Below are positions 54,430-63,405 of a DNA stretch of 64,000 nucleotides, piece by piece (position 1 is the first letter of the stretch; each line of letters opens with the position of its first letter). Made by a program: the position numbers and the translations under genes. The notes under the pieces were generated by a model. That model was not told the DNA's origin and made no database searches. It saw only the letters and a list, made by a program, of their open reading frames with translations. Origin of the DNA: Nitrospirota bacterium (GTDB taxonomy: Bacteria; Nitrospirota; JACRHL01); the NCBI GenBank assembly GCA_029858285.1, contig JAOUFN010000014.1, positions 1-64,000 on the forward strand, written 5' to 3'.

Positions 54430-54720
54430 TGACATCCACCGGGGCGGCCAGCTACGCCTGCACCGCCAACGGCGAACTCCTGACCAGAACCGGCGCGGGC
54501 GGCACGACGGCCTACGGCTACGATGGACTGGGTAACTTGTTGTCCGTCACCCTGCCCGACGGCACGCTCATTTCGTACCAGATCGACGGCAGAAACCGGC
54601 GCGTGGCCAGGGAGCCAGGCGGCGGCATGAGGTATGGCTTTCTGTACTCCGGAAAACTCGCCCCCGTGGCGACACTGGATGGAGGGCCTTGCCATCCGGG
54701 CGGAACCCCGGCCATCAACG
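54430..54720 (+). pseudogene. Rhs/YD-repeat protein fragment
   Basis: Without a start codon, the frame from 54430 reads as Rhs repeats: YACTANGELLTRTG, then YGYDGLGNLLSVTLPDGTLI and SYQIDGRNRRVAREPGG, a classic YD-repeat. After about residue 85 the frame enters the tRNA-Leu flank. No upstream Rhs body or downstream toxin remains, so it is a remnant about 80-90 residues long. It sits beside the 3' end of tRNA-Leu, a common integration point. Confidence 0.85.
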
Positions 54721-54728
54721 GACCCGGC

Positions 54729-54768
54729 CGGACAATACCGGACAATATCGGACAATCCCGGACAGCAA
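54729..54768. repeat. Four tandem copies of a 10-bp unit beside tRNA-Leu
   Basis: CGGACAATAC, CGGACAATAT, CGGACAATCC and CGGACAGCAA stand head to tail just beyond the tRNA-Leu terminator. The period is the same as at 37491-37530, but the unit differs. Confidence 0.75.
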
Positions 54769-54799
54769 AAAGCCCGCAACCCCTGGGGAACTGCGGGCT
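54767..54799 (-). terminator. Intrinsic terminator of tRNA-Leu
   Basis: On the minus strand AGCCCGCA and TGCGGGCT pair over 8 bp around a 13-nt loop and are followed by TTTTT. It lies about 35 nt beyond the tRNA 3' end. Confidence 0.9.
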
Positions 54800-54834
54800 C
54801 TGTGGACTTCACCGGACGTGGCCGGGAGTGCTAT

Positions 54835-54921
54835 TGGTGCCGAAGGGGAGACTCGAACTCCCACGGGGTTACCCCCACTAGACCCTGAACCTAGCGTGTC
54901 TACCAATTTCACCACTTCGGC
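54835..54921 (-). tRNA. tRNA-Leu (CAG)
   Basis: The minus strand folds as a class II tRNA with a long variable arm. The acceptor is GCCGAAG/CTTCGGC, the D-loop contains AAATTGGTAGAC, the anticodon stem CTAGG/TCTAG has loop TTCAGGG (anticodon CAG), the T-arm is GGGAG-TTCGAGT-CTCCC, and the discriminator A is followed by an encoded CCA. An intrinsic terminator and an Rhs relic lie on its 3' side. Confidence 0.97.
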
Positions 54922-55184
54922 AGTGGACTGGCAATCGGAAGCCGGGAATTCTAATGGCGTCGGCGCGCCCTGTCAACGGTTCTTTGCGGGTTGCTTGCCG
55001 GTGCCTGCCGGTTGTTTGCAGTCAAAAGCCCCCACCGGGACGGCGCTCCGGAAAAATGTCCCCCGGAAACTCAACAGCGCCTTGGAAGGGGGGGCTGCTT
55101 GCAGGTACAATGCGCCCCACGGGCAGCCCGGCGATCCGCTCTTTCGCGGCCCGGAACCCACCCTTGGAGAGGGGACACACAACG

Positions 55185-56906
55185 GTGCGGCCAACGGGAC
55201 AACCTGCGGTGATCCGCGTGCTGCTGGTCGAAGACGACCGCGAGGACGCAGGTCTTGTGCGCGGCATGATTGCCGGCTCCGAACCCGACCGGTTCAATCT
55301 GGTGCATGTGGTGGGGCTGGTGGAGGCCCGGCACCGGGCCGCGCTGGAAAACTTCGACGTCCTGCTGCTCGACCTGTCCCTGCCCGGCCTGCCAGGCCTT
55401 TCCGCCCTGTCAGCGGCGCAGAGCGCCGTGCCCGGCGTGCCGGTGGTGGTGATGGCCAGCCCCGCCGAAGAGTCCCTGGCACTGATGGCCATGGACATGG
55501 GGGCAGAGGATTATCTGCTCAAAAGCCCCGGCAACGTGCTCAACTCGGCCCGCATCCGCCGCGCCATGGAGCGCAATTTCGTCAGCGAGCAGGCCACCGC
55601 CCAGGCGGCGGCCGACCCCATCACCGGCCTGTGCAACCGCGACAGCTTTCGCCGCGCACTGGATACGGCGCGCCAGCAGGCCGACGCCGGAGGGCCGTCG
55701 TTCACCCTGATCCTTATCGATCTGGACCGCTTTCGCGCCGTCAACGACGTACTCGGCCACAGCGGCGGCGACCAGTTTCTGCGGGCGGTGGCAGAACGCC
55801 TGGAGCGCAACCTGCCGGAGGGCGATGTCCTGGCCCGGCTGGGGGGCGACGAGTTCGCCGTTCTGGCCCGCGCCACCCTCACCCCGGAGGACGGCAGCAA
55901 CCGCGCCCGCGCCCTGCTGGAGGTGCTGTCCCGCCCCTACCATGTGGAAGGCCACGAGCTGTTCGTCACCCCCAGTATCGGCATCGCCCGCTACCCCAAC
56001 GGCTCCGGGGACGCGGACGAGCTGATCACCAATGCCGAATCCGCCCTGTTCCGCGCCAAGCAGGCCGGGCGCAACAACTTTCAGTGGCACGACCCCGAGG
56101 GCGACGGTTCTCCACCTGCCGCGGAACGCATGCGCCTGGAGGGGGCACTGCGGCGGGCCCTGGATCGTGACGAATTTCTTCTCTATTACCAGCCCCAGAT
56201 CGATCTGGAGACCGGTCGCATCACCGGTACCGAGGCGCTGCTGCGCTGGCACCACCCCCAGCTCGGCCTGGTTAACCCCGGCCAGTTCATCTGGCTGGCG
56301 GAAGAGACCGGCTTGATCGTCCCCATCGGCGAGTGGGTGTTGCGCACCGCCTGCCTGCAAACCAAGGTCTGGGAACGGGCCGGCATGGGGCCGCTGCGCA
56401 TGGTGGTGAACCTGTCGGCGCGCCAGTTCCGGCAGGAGCGGCTGGTGGAGCGAATTTCCAGCGTGCTCTCCAGTTGCGGGCTGGCCCCCGACCGGCTGGC
56501 GCTGGAAATCACCGAGGGGGCGCTGATGGACAACACCCGCCACACCCTGTCTTCCCTCGCCTGCCTGCGCGAGGCCGGGGTGCGCATCTCCATCGACGAT
56601 TTCGGCACCGGCTATTCGTCCCTGGGTTACCTCAAGCGCTTTCCGGTGGATATCCTCAAAATCGACCAGAGTTTTGTGCGTGACCTGGCCACCGACCGGG
56701 GCGATCAGGCCATCACCCGCGCCATCCTGGCCCTGGCCCGTGGCCTGAGCCTGGACGTGGTGGCAGAGGGGGTGGAAACCCGCGCCCAACTGGATTTTTT
56801 GCGCCGCGAGGGGTGCCGGAACGTGCAGGGCTACCTGCTGTCCCGCCCCATCCCCGCACGGCAGTTCGAAGCCCTGATGAAGGTCGGAGTGGAGGTGCCC
56901 GCCTGA
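55185..56906 (+). CDS. REC-GGDEF-EAL c-di-GMP metabolism protein
   Basis: The 573-residue cytoplasmic protein has a receiver domain (about 8-125; VLLVEDDRED, LLLDLSLPG), a GGDEF domain (about 135-300; RLGGDEFAVL intact) and an EAL domain (about 318-565). The EAL domain keeps every catalytic signature: TEALLRW, NLSARQF, EITEGAL, DDFGTGYSSL, KIDQSFV and AEGVET. Both synthesis and degradation of c-di-GMP are possible. No RxxD inhibition site is visible before GGDEF. GTG at 55185 is chosen with a GGAGAGGGG stretch upstream; the open frame continues leftward without homology. No cognate kinase is adjacent. Confidence 0.9.
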   Translation: MRPTGQPAVIRVLLVEDDREDAGLVRGMIAGSEPDRFNLVHVVGLVEARHRAALENFDVLLLDLSLPGLPGLSALSAAQSAVPGVPVVVMASPAEESLALMAMDMGAEDYLLKSPGNVLNSARIRRAMERNFVSEQATAQAAADPITGLCNRDSFRRALDTARQQADAGGPSFTLILIDLDRFRAVNDVLGHSGGDQFLRAVAERLERNLPEGDVLARLGGDEFAVLARATLTPEDGSNRARALLEVLSRPYHVEGHELFVTPSIGIARYPNGSGDADELITNAESALFRAKQAGRNNFQWHDPEGDGSPPAAERMRLEGALRRALDRDEFLLYYQPQIDLETGRITGTEALLRWHHPQLGLVNPGQFIWLAEETGLIVPIGEWVLRTACLQTKVWERAGMGPLRMVVNLSARQFRQERLVERISSVLSSCGLAPDRLALEITEGALMDNTRHTLSSLACLREAGVRISIDDFGTGYSSLGYLKRFPVDILKIDQSFVRDLATDRGDQAITRAILALARGLSLDVVAEGVETRAQLDFLRREGCRNVQGYLLSRPIPARQFEALMKVGVEVPA

Positions 56907-56976
56907 GGGCCGAGCCGCGTCGTCCCACGGCACCCCAACCGCCGCCATGCCTCACCCGTAACGAGTTGGACCCGCC

Positions 56977-57813
56977 ATGCCCGATATCGCCTGTCTCAAC
57001 GGCACCTTCTCCTTCCTCGAAGAGGCCAGAGTTCCGGTCAACGACCGGGGCTTTCTGTTCGGGGACGGGGTGTATGAGGTCATCCGCACCTACGGCACCC
57101 GGGTATTTCGCCTCGACGCCCACCTGGAGCGTCTGGAGCGCAGCCTGCGCGAGGTGCGCATCACCGTGCCGTGGAACCGGGAGCAGATGGGCGACTGGAT
57201 CCATCAGGGCATCGCCCGCGCCGCCTACCGGGATTCCAAAATCTACATTCAGGTGACCCGTGGCGTCGCCCCCCGGGAGCACGCCTTCCCCAAGGTGCCC
57301 CCCACCACGCTGGTCACCGTGAGCGACATCCACCCGCTGCCGGAATCCCTGCGCTCGGACGGGGTGGCGGTGCGCTCCACCCCTGACATCCGCTGGGGGC
57401 GGTGCGATATCAAGTCCCTCAACCTGCTCCCCAACATCCTGGCCCGTCAGGAGGCCCTGGACAACGGCTGCTTCGAGGCCCTGTTCGTGGCCGATGGCGG
57501 CGAGGTGCGCGAGGGGGCGGGCAGCAACCTGTTCGCCGTCATCGACGGGAGGGTGGTCACCCCGCAACTGGGTACGCATTTGCTCGCCGGGGTCAGCCGC
57601 GCCTGCCTGCTGGAGGTGGCCGGGAGCCTGAACCTCCCGGTGGTGGAACGGCCCGTCACCATGGCCGAACTGCTCGCCGCCGACGAGGTGTTTTTGAGCG
57701 GCACCACCATCGAAGTAGTGCCCGTCACCCGCATCGACGGGCACCCCGTCGGGGACGGCAAGCCAGGACCTGTCACCATCCGGTTAATGGGTGCGTTTCC
57801 GCCTCCGAACTAG
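56977..57813 (+). CDS. Class IV aminotransferase, probable D-amino-acid transaminase
   Basis: The 278-residue PLP enzyme of fold type IV has VNDRGFLFGDGVYEVIRTYG, the PLP lysine in RCDIKSLNLLPNILARQEA, EVREGAGSNLFAVIDGRVVTPQLGTHLLAGVSRACLLE and VFLSGTTIEVVPVTRIDG. This is closest to D-alanine transaminases (Dat), which make D-glutamate or D-alanine for peptidoglycan. Branched-chain aminotransferase or aminodeoxychorismate lyase are less likely. It is about 70 nt after the GGDEF-EAL gene. Confidence 0.9.
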   Translation: MPDIACLNGTFSFLEEARVPVNDRGFLFGDGVYEVIRTYGTRVFRLDAHLERLERSLREVRITVPWNREQMGDWIHQGIARAAYRDSKIYIQVTRGVAPREHAFPKVPPTTLVTVSDIHPLPESLRSDGVAVRSTPDIRWGRCDIKSLNLLPNILARQEALDNGCFEALFVADGGEVREGAGSNLFAVIDGRVVTPQLGTHLLAGVSRACLLEVAGSLNLPVVERPVTMAELLAADEVFLSGTTIEVVPVTRIDGHPVGDGKPGPVTIRLMGAFPPPN

Positions 57814-57890
57814 CGGAAAACAAGGGGAAAAACATTTGTGGAGGTAACGGGGTCCCATAGGCTGACCACCTATAGACCCCTATAGCTGTC

Positions 57891-59357
57891 ATGGAAGCCG
57901 CCATTGCCGTCATCGTCGTCCTTCTGGCCCTCTGCGCCGGACTGGTGTTCGTCGCCCTGCGGCGGGCCGGAGGGGGGGATGCCGCCGGGCGCATGGAACG
58001 GCTGGAAACCCTTCTGCGCGACGGGCTGGCCAGCAGCGGCGAGGTGACGGCGGCGCGCATCGGCGAGCGTTTTGAGGCCAAACACCGGGAACTGTCCGAG
58101 TCCCTGGCGCGCACCCTCGAGGAGCGTACCCGGCGCATCGAGGAGACGGTGCGGGAGCTCAAGGAGGCCAATCAGCAGCAACTCATCAAACAGGAACGGG
58201 AATTGCGGGAGCTTACCGGCACCAAGCTGGGCGAGGTGACCGAGGCCATCTCCCGCCTCAAGGCGGATACGGAAAAAACCCTGGGGGAACAACGGGTTAA
58301 AATGACCGATGCCCTCAACGCCGGGGCCACCCGCACCAGCCAGTCGTTGCAGGAGACGATGAAGCTGGCCACCGATACCCTGAACACCCGCTTTGGCGAG
58401 CTGCAGAAGGTAACCGACGGTAAATTAACGGAAATTTCCGGAAAAGTCGCGGAGCGGCTGGACGAGGGCTTTAAAAACACCCAAAAAACCTTCACCGATG
58501 TGGTGCAGCGCCTGACCATCATCGATCAGGCGCAGCAAAAAATCGCCGACCTGTCGAAGGAGATGGTGTCGTTGCAGGACATTCTGTCGGACAAAAAATC
58601 CCGTGGGGTGTTTGGGGAGGTGCAGCTCAACCAACTGGTGGTCAACGCCCTGCCGGAGGGGGCCTATGCGTTGCAGCACGACCTGGGCAACGGCACCCGC
58701 GCCGACTGCGTGATGTTCCTGCCGGAGCCCACCGGGACCGTGGCCATTGATTCCAAGTTTCCGCTGGAAAACTACCGGCGCATGTTCGACGCGGAGGTGT
58801 CGGAGGTGGAGCGTGCGGCGGCCACACGAGTTTTCAAGCAAGACGTGAAGTTACACATCGAAGCTATTGCAAATAAATACATTATTCCCGGGAAAACATC
58901 CGACGGCGCGGTCATGTTCCTGCCCGCCGAGGCAGTGTTTGCCGAGATCCATGCCCATCATCCGGACCTGGTGGAGCTGGCTCAAAAACGCCGGGTGTGG
59001 ATCACCAGTCCCACCACCATGATGGCGATCCTGACCACCGCCCGCGCCGTGCTGAAGGACCAGCAAACCCGCGAGCAGGTGCACATTATTCAGGACCACC
59101 TGCGCGGGCTGAAGGTGGATTTCGGGCGCTTTCAAAAACGCATGGACAACCTTGCCAAGCACATCAACCTGGCCCACAAGGACGTGGAAGAGGTACACAC
59201 CTCGGCAAAGAAAATCACCAGCCGCTTCGAGAAGATCGAGCGGGTGCAACTGGAAGAGTCCGACGCCGGCGCGGAGCCGAAAATACTGGAGGCCGGAGAG
59301 TCTCCGGACGAGGACGACGACGGGGAGGAGTCGGGGCAGCAGGGGATGGGGTTTTAG
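57891..59357 (+). CDS. rmuC: DNA recombination protein RmuC
   Basis: The 488-residue protein has an N-terminal membrane anchor (IAVIVVLLALCAGLVFVAL), a long coiled coil (about 35-190) and the RmuC domain: SLQDILSDKKSRGVFGEVQLNQLV, LPEPTGTVAIDSKFPLENYRRM, VMFLPAEAVFAEIHAHHPDLVELAQKRRVWITSPTTMMAILTTARAV. RmuC limits inversions at short inverted repeats and has a PD-(D/E)xK-like nuclease relation. The tail is acidic. A patch at about 58850-58890 is AT-rich compared with its surroundings. Upstream, CCTATAG occurs twice within 30 nt of the start; no Shine-Dalgarno is obvious. Confidence 0.94.
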   Translation: MEAAIAVIVVLLALCAGLVFVALRRAGGGDAAGRMERLETLLRDGLASSGEVTAARIGERFEAKHRELSESLARTLEERTRRIEETVRELKEANQQQLIKQERELRELTGTKLGEVTEAISRLKADTEKTLGEQRVKMTDALNAGATRTSQSLQETMKLATDTLNTRFGELQKVTDGKLTEISGKVAERLDEGFKNTQKTFTDVVQRLTIIDQAQQKIADLSKEMVSLQDILSDKKSRGVFGEVQLNQLVVNALPEGAYALQHDLGNGTRADCVMFLPEPTGTVAIDSKFPLENYRRMFDAEVSEVERAAATRVFKQDVKLHIEAIANKYIIPGKTSDGAVMFLPAEAVFAEIHAHHPDLVELAQKRRVWITSPTTMMAILTTARAVLKDQQTREQVHIIQDHLRGLKVDFGRFQKRMDNLAKHINLAHKDVEEVHTSAKKITSRFEKIERVQLEESDAGAEPKILEAGESPDEDDDGEESGQQGMGF

Positions 59358-59437
59358 AAAAAAAGGGGGTAAACACCCCGCCACCCCGGTCCGCTCCGTT
59401 CGCCCCGAGCCTGTCGAAGGGCAACCCGCGCTGCCGG

Positions 59438-60013
59438 TCAGAGTTTTTTCAATTGCCGGTCCAGCGCCCGCTGGCGGCGGGACTGGCGGCGGGGGTTGCC
59501 GCGCTTTTTGGTGTCGCCGGACCAGCCGTCGTCGGCGTCATCCTCCCCCCCTGTGTCTTCCCCGGAATCGCCCGGCTCCCCAGCCCTGCCCGTCCCCTTT
59601 CGGGCGCGCAGCGAGGCGGCGGTGGCGGTCGTCAGGCGCTCCACAAAGGCCCACGATTCCACCGGTTCGGACCCGGCGTTCCTGGCCCACCCCTGAATGC
59701 GCCGGTCACCGCTCACCACCACGATGCCGGCTCCCCCGTCCTCCTCCAGCAGGTCGTGAATCACCTCGTCGGCGGTGACACCTTTGGGGGAAAAAGTGAT
59801 CAAAATACCCCGGTCGCGGGTGCGGTGGCCCAGAGGGTCGCCGGAGCGCCAGCCGTCGAACACCACATGAATGTCGTGGGGGCGCTGCTCCCGGTAGCAC
59901 ACCAGCAGGGCGACCAGTTCATTCCGCTGGCGTTCCAGCACCGGGCCGCTTTTGCCCATGCCCCACAAGGCCGCCGCCAGGTTGTAGCCGTCGATGATGA
60001 GCTGCAGCACCAT
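59438..60013 (-). CDS. NYN-domain RNA-binding/nuclease-like protein (YacP family)
   Basis: The 191-residue protein has a PIN-like NYN domain (PF05991). It begins LQLIIDGYNLAAAL, continues QRNELVALLVCYREQRPHDIHVVFDGW and ITFSPKGVTADEVIHDLLEE, and has the acidic VVVSGDRRIQGWA strand. The acidic residues (D8, D51, D84, D101 region) match a metal-binding nuclease site. The C-terminal third is highly charged with an Arg/Gln-rich end. B. subtilis YacP/Rae1 cleaves mRNA in ribosomes. It is the only minus-strand gene in this part, convergent with rmuC and divergent from recQ. Confidence 0.88.
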   Translation of the reverse strand: MVLQLIIDGYNLAAALWGMGKSGPVLERQRNELVALLVCYREQRPHDIHVVFDGWRSGDPLGHRTRDRGILITFSPKGVTADEVIHDLLEEDGGAGIVVVSGDRRIQGWARNAGSEPVESWAFVERLTTATAASLRARKGTGRAGEPGDSGEDTGGEDDADDGWSGDTKKRGNPRRQSRRQRALDRQLKKL

Positions 60014-60140
60014 GGACCGAGTATACGGCGGGAAAGCTGCCCTGCGGAACCTTGGTAAACGGGGGCGGATCGGCTAGACTGGGCCGCCTCCGGATTGTCC
60101 AATTTGACCCGGTCGGTTCACCAGTTCAATTCGACCCCCG

Positions 60141-62636
60141 ATGCGACCTTCCGGCTTCGGGGACCGTTCCCAGCCAGATCGGACCATTTTCGCAGTGACC
60201 CCTCCCTTCCCTCCCCCGCTCGCGCTGCCGCCATTGCCGCCAGAAGCCACGCAGTGCCTGCGGGAACGCTTTGGTTTCAGCGCTTTCCGCGCCGGACAGG
60301 AAGACATTGTCGCCGCCATGCTGGCCGGGCGCGACGTGCTGGCGATCATGCCCACCGGTGGCGGAAAATCCCTGTGCTATCAGCTCCCGGCCTGTATCTC
60401 GGAAGGGGTCACGCTGGTGGTTTCGCCCCTCATCGCCCTGATGAAGGATCAGGTGGACGCACTGGCGGCCCGCGGCATCCCCGCCGCCGCCGTGAACTCG
60501 TCCCTGTCCTTCGAGCAGGTGCGGCAGATCATGGATCAGGTCAAAAGCGGCCACACCCGTCTGCTCTACGTCGCCCCGGAGCGCTTCGGCTCGCGCTGGT
60601 TCATGGCCGCCATGAGCGGCGTGAAGGTGGCCCGCGTGGCGGTGGACGAAGCCCACTGCATCAGCCAGTGGGGACACGACTTTCGCCCCGCCTACATGGC
60701 CATCGGCGAGGCCGTGGTGCGCCTCGGCCGCCCGCCGGTGGCGGCCCTCACCGCCACCGCCACGCCCCAGGTACAGGACGACATCGGCGAAAAACTGGGG
60801 CTGGTCAGCCCGTTCCGCACCGTCACCGGTTTTGACCGGCGCAACCTGTTCCTCGAGGTCCGCGAAGGGGGCAAGAAGAAAGACGCCCTTGGGGAGTTTT
60901 TGAACACCCAGCCGGGGCCGGGCATCATCTATTGCGCCACTCGCAAGCACGTGGAGGAGGTCGCCGCCGCGCTCTCCGCCGGAGGGGCGAAGCACGGCGG
61001 GGTGACCGCCTATCACGCGGGCATGCCCGACCCCCAGCGCACCCAGGCGCAGGAGGCGTTCATCGGCGGAAACACCGGCATCATCGTGGCCACCAACGCC
61101 TTCGGCATGGGGGTGGACAAGGCCGACGTGCGCTTTGTGCTGCATTACGACATGCCGGGCACGCTGGAAGCTTATTATCAGGAGGCCGGGCGCGCCGGAC
61201 GCGACGGCAAGCCGGCCCGCTGCACGGTGCTGTTCGGCGGCGGCGACCGGTTCACCCAGGAATTTTTCATCAACGGCACCTACCCCACCGCCGAGTTCGT
61301 GCGTCAGGTGTGGCAGGCCCTGTCCCGGAACGCCGAGGACGGCGTGACGGAGCTGTCCAACCGCGACCTGCTCGCCATGGTCAGCGAGGAGGGCAGCGAA
61401 TTTGCCGTGTCCGCCGCCCTCAAGCTGCTGGAGCAGGCCGGGGGCATCCAGCGCCTCAACCCGCGCTCCAACCCGGCGCTGATCCGGGTGCTGAACCGTT
61501 CCCGCATCAGTGGCCGCGCGACGGTGCAGTTGCAGATTCTGGCGGCGCTGGATTTTCATCTGCCCGCCGACGACCGGAACGGCGCGGTGGAGATTTCGCC
61601 CCTCGACCTGGCCCACGACGCCAATCTGGACCCCGACGCCCTGATGCGCGGCCTGCACGCCATGCACGAGGCCGGGGCCATCGCCTACACGCCGCCGTTC
61701 CGGGGCCGGGGGGTGCGCCTGATGTCCACCGGCGTGCCCCCGGTGGATTTCGACGCCGTGGAGAACAAACGCGCCTGGGCGCTGGGGTGTCTGGACTCCA
61801 TGGAGGCCTATTGCCGCTCGGGGGGGTGCCGCCGGGCGGCGATTCTGGCCCACTTTGGCGAAACCCTGTCGGAGCCGTGCGGGGCCTGCGACCGCTGCCG
61901 GGACGGCGGGGCCACCCTGCCGGTGGAGGCCACCGAACTGGCGCGCAAGGTGCTGTCGGGGGTGGCCCGCTGCCGCCGGGGGAGCGTGTCGTTCGGCGCC
62001 CAGACCGTGGCCGCCCACCTGACGGGCGGCAATACCGACACCGTGCGCCGCTACGGGCTGGACAAGGCCAGTACCTACGGCTTGTTGCGGGATTTGGGGC
62101 AAAAACAGGTCGTCGACCTGCTGGAACAACTCACCGCCCAGGGGTTGTTGAAGCGTCAGGACGCAGGGGGCGAGGGCTCCGGGGGGCGCAGGCCGGTGCT
62201 GGTGATGACCGAGGCGGGACTGTCGGTGCTCAAGGGCGAGCGCGGCGACGTGCGCCTGCGCCTGCCGACGGCGGAGTCGCCCGCCCCGGCGGCGCGGCGC
62301 GCGGGGGTCGGCGGCGGACCCGGCCGCGAAATGGTGCGTGAGACATCCGGTGAGACATTTCGTGAGACAGTGCGTGAGGCCGGGCGCGCGGAGGCGGACC
62401 TCTACGTCGCCCACGCCGACCCCGAGTTGCTGGCGCTGCTGAAGGGGGTGCGCAACCGCACCGCCCGCGAGGAGGGGATTGCCGCCTATCTGGTGTTTGC
62501 GGACCGCACGCTGGCCGAGATGGCCGTCCTGCGCCCCGCCGACCGTGCCGCCATGCTGGCGGTGAACGGCGTGGGGGAGCGCAAATTCGAGCGTTTTGGG
62601 GCTATATTTCTGCGGGCGATCCGCGACCACGCATAG
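60141..62636 (+). CDS. recQ: ATP-dependent DNA helicase RecQ
   Basis: The 831-residue protein has all RecQ parts. The helicase core includes AFRAGQEDIVAAMLAGRDVLAIMPTGGGKSLCYQLP, DEAHCISQWGHDFRP and GMGVDKADVRFVLHYDMPGTLEAYYQEAGRAGRDG. A zinc-binding region follows (CRSGGC ... CGACDRC), then the RQC winged helix and a C-terminal HRDC domain (LLKGVRNRTAREEGIAAYLVF). It is longer than E. coli RecQ (about 610) because of a region between helicase core and zinc site and a repetitive insert before HRDC (RETSGETFRETVREAG). ATG 60141 is used; a GTG 18 codons later is an alternative. Confidence 0.95.
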   Translation: MRPSGFGDRSQPDRTIFAVTPPFPPPLALPPLPPEATQCLRERFGFSAFRAGQEDIVAAMLAGRDVLAIMPTGGGKSLCYQLPACISEGVTLVVSPLIALMKDQVDALAARGIPAAAVNSSLSFEQVRQIMDQVKSGHTRLLYVAPERFGSRWFMAAMSGVKVARVAVDEAHCISQWGHDFRPAYMAIGEAVVRLGRPPVAALTATATPQVQDDIGEKLGLVSPFRTVTGFDRRNLFLEVREGGKKKDALGEFLNTQPGPGIIYCATRKHVEEVAAALSAGGAKHGGVTAYHAGMPDPQRTQAQEAFIGGNTGIIVATNAFGMGVDKADVRFVLHYDMPGTLEAYYQEAGRAGRDGKPARCTVLFGGGDRFTQEFFINGTYPTAEFVRQVWQALSRNAEDGVTELSNRDLLAMVSEEGSEFAVSAALKLLEQAGGIQRLNPRSNPALIRVLNRSRISGRATVQLQILAALDFHLPADDRNGAVEISPLDLAHDANLDPDALMRGLHAMHEAGAIAYTPPFRGRGVRLMSTGVPPVDFDAVENKRAWALGCLDSMEAYCRSGGCRRAAILAHFGETLSEPCGACDRCRDGGATLPVEATELARKVLSGVARCRRGSVSFGAQTVAAHLTGGNTDTVRRYGLDKASTYGLLRDLGQKQVVDLLEQLTAQGLLKRQDAGGEGSGGRRPVLVMTEAGLSVLKGERGDVRLRLPTAESPAPAARRAGVGGGPGREMVRETSGETFRETVREAGRAEADLYVAHADPELLALLKGVRNRTAREEGIAAYLVFADRTLAEMAVLRPADRAAMLAVNGVGERKFERFGAIFLRAIRDHA

Positions 62637-62648
62637 GAGATTTGTTTA

Positions 62649-63134
62649 ATGCAGCCAAAACGCGCCACCACGCTGAGCACCTGGGAACTGGTGTTCCCCA
62701 ACGACGCCAATCCGTACGGCTCCATGTTCGGTGGCAATCTGATGGCGTTGATGGACAAGGTGGGGGCGATGGCGGCGGGCAACTATGCCCAGCGCATCGT
62801 GACCACGGCCTCCGCCGAGGCCATGGATTTTAAAAGCCCGATCCACGTGGGGGAGCAGATCGAGATTCGCGCCCGGGTGGTGGCCACGGGCAACAGCAGC
62901 ATGGTGGTGAAGGTGGATGTGTATACCGACAACCCCCTCACCGGCGAGCGCCGCCACTGCACCACGGCGCATTTCAATTTTGTGGCCCTGAACACGGCGG
63001 GCCGCCCGACACCGGTTCCTCCCCTGCTGGTGGAAACCAAAGACGAAAAGCGCGACCACGAGATCGCGGGCATCGTGCAGCAAAAGGCCAAGAACAGGCG
63101 CGAGATGATCGCCGAGACCGAGCCGAAGGGGTAA
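62649..63134 (+). CDS. Acyl-CoA thioesterase, YciA-like hotdog family
   Basis: The 161-residue single-hotdog thioesterase begins with ELVFPNDANPYGSMFGGNLMALMDKVGAMAAGNYAQRIVTTASAEAMDFKSPIHVGEQIEIRARVV, the acyl-CoA hydrolase (YciA/BFIT) pattern with the conserved N-P-x-G-x-x-F-G-G and D residues. A C-terminal helical tail follows. It hydrolyses acyl-CoA to free acid and CoA. GGAG is 9 nt before the ATG and 12 nt after recQ stops, so the two may be co-transcribed. Confidence 0.92.
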   Translation: MQPKRATTLSTWELVFPNDANPYGSMFGGNLMALMDKVGAMAAGNYAQRIVTTASAEAMDFKSPIHVGEQIEIRARVVATGNSSMVVKVDVYTDNPLTGERRHCTTAHFNFVALNTAGRPTPVPPLLVETKDEKRDHEIAGIVQQKAKNRREMIAETEPKG

Positions 63135-63405
63135 CCGGTAACGGAGACGCCACGATGGGGAAGACACAATTTTTGAAGGGCTGGAACCACAGATAAACCT
63201 TGAGACAACTCCTTCACCACCGAGGTGGCTCGGGTGTTCGAACAAACCGGGCCCGTTTAGAGAAGTGGATTCCCTGTGGGTGTCAGGCGGTAACCCCGTC
63301 GGCTTTACTTGGCCCGCCAAACCGGGTACGGTACGGTGTCATCCGCACATCGGGATACCCTCCCATATCCAGAAAATCCCCACCGTGGGGAAAGGAGATA
63401 TCTTT

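Noticed and set aside
52160-54835. Defined genomic island with att repeats at tRNA-Leu
   Set aside because: Rhs relic and position are suggestive, but I found no duplicated tRNA 3' end or integrase, so an element with boundaries cannot be drawn.
62334-62385. GTGAGACA repeats in recQ as an operator related to the GAGACAC cluster
   Set aside because: They are in-frame coding repeats (RETSGETFRETVRE) with no dyad symmetry; the resemblance is probably chance.
60126-62630. Minus-strand frame of over 800 codons opposite recQ
   Set aside because: Same antisense artefact of codon bias; recQ on the plus strand has every expected motif.
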